Source of the DNA: Microbacterium sp. BR1
Lineage (GTDB): Bacteria > Actinomycetota > Actinomycetes > Actinomycetales > Microbacteriaceae
NCBI RefSeq assembly: GCF_002812725.1
Contig: NZ_NMUN01000004.1
Coordinates: forward strand, 868,001 to 932,000
Direction of reading: 5' to 3'
DNA length: 64,000 nt
A model generated the notes under the pieces. The model was not told the origin of the DNA. It made no database searches and saw only the letters and a list, made by a program, of their open reading frames with translations. Shown here piece by piece: positions 63,658 to 64,000 of the stretch. Position 1 is the first letter of the stretch, and every line of letters begins with the position of its first letter. The position numbers and the translations under genes were made by a program.

Positions 63658-64000
63658 CCGTCTCCCCTGCCTCGTTGTCGTCCCCGTCGGGATGCGTGTC
63701 TTCCCGTTCGGGATCCGTGTCGCGATGCTCGGGATCGAGCCCTCCGACGTGTTCGCGAACCGCTTCCGCGAAGCGCGTGCCCCGCTCGGCGTATCCGCTG
63801 AACTGGTCGAAGGATGCCGAAGCCGGAGCGAGAAGCACGACGTCTCCCGACGCCGCGATGCCCGCCGCCCGCTGGACGACACGCCTCATGACCTCTTCAG
63901 TCTCACCGTGCTCCACCTCGAACACGGGCACGTCGGGGGCGTGTCGCGCGAATGCCGCGAGCACGTCGTCGCGCGAGCGGCCGATCACGATCGCCGCCTT
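63608..64000 (-). CDS. murD: UDP-MurNAc-Ala D-glutamate ligase, C-terminal part
   Basis: These are the last about 130 residues of MurD, with the 5' part outside the window. The C-terminal ligase region VLLAPASASFDQFSGYAERGTRFAEAV is the family hallmark, preceded by AAIVIGRSRDDVLAAF. After it come about 40 acidic, Asp/Glu/Pro-rich residues not typical of MurD, encoded over the ftsW start region. murD lies upstream of ftsW in the normal dcw order. The overlap with the ftsW start (50 bp) suggests a lengthened C-terminus. Confidence 0.9.
   Translation of the reverse strand, partial: KAAIVIGRSRDDVLAAFARHAPDVPVFEVEHGETEEVMRRVVQRAAGIAASGDVVLLAPASASFDQFSGYAERGTRFAEAVREHVGGLDPEHRDTDPEREDTHPDGDDNEAGETDGDSDADAPPAGGPAA

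Overview
The window is about 70% GC, densely packed chromosomal DNA from a high-GC Gram-positive bacterium, most likely a Microbacteriaceae member close to Microbacterium. The pointers are the Wag31/DivIVA-SepF-YggT-YggS-FtsZ division block, a diheme QcrC with an actinobacterial four-subunit aa3 oxidase (CtaF), trpD next to ctaE, a DUF3043 gene, frequent GTG/TTG starts and apparently leaderless promoters. The species assignment is an inference. I found no tRNA, rRNA, CRISPR array, prophage or transposase gene.

Layout. 1-2562 (minus): uvrB (cut by the window edge) and coaE. 2563-3150: a long non-coding leader with direct repeats in front of an OmpR-type response regulator, which faces a histidine kinase + degenerate GGDEF protein operon (4010-6816). 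6868-19859: accessory metabolism: an MFS exporter, SDR enzymes, rpsA (9451-10899), a GAP-family membrane protein, an unknown protein, a DksA-type zinc finger protein, a quinone-reductase-like gene divergent from its HxlR regulator, a FUSC transporter, a flavin monooxygenase, a PEP-mutase-like gene broken by a stop codon, and DUF427. 19953-26643: an amine-use cluster with an IclR regulator, two APC permeases, a copper amine oxidase with a His-rich tail and an unknown membrane protein. 26774-32775: DUF2834, a PQQ-type sugar dehydrogenase lipoprotein, a 5'-3' exonuclease, a CynX-type MFS protein, a PHP phosphoesterase and trpD. 32919-41161: the respiratory chain, ctaE-qcrCAB on plus facing ctaC-ctaD-ctaF on minus, with a rhodanese gene and the wreck of a PP2C phosphatase between them. 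41270-47866: erpA, an M20 dipeptidase, DUF3043, pyrD, nrdR, hisD and a membrane protein. 47928-64000 (mostly minus): dnaE, an RluD-type synthase, lspA, divIVA, yggT, sepF, yggS, ftsZ, ftsQ, murC, then (after an inserted plus-strand PadR/membrane-protein pair) murG, ftsW and the 3' end of murD. This is the dcw cell-wall and division cluster.

The most unusual signal is not a gene. A roughly 60-bp palindrome (arms CGAACGGTCGCGACATGCCG + TTCC) occurs five times between genes (9312, 19883, 26666, 59269, 61110). The two best-preserved copies flank the PadR/membrane-protein pair that interrupts the murG-murC junction. A separate 97-bp element with perfect 13-bp terminal inverted repeats lies at 43724-43820. 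Two 15-16-bp minisatellites sit just after the stop codons of the PHP gene and murG. Decay is visible in the PEP-mutase gene (TAA at codon 57) and in the PP2C remnant (motifs split between two frames).
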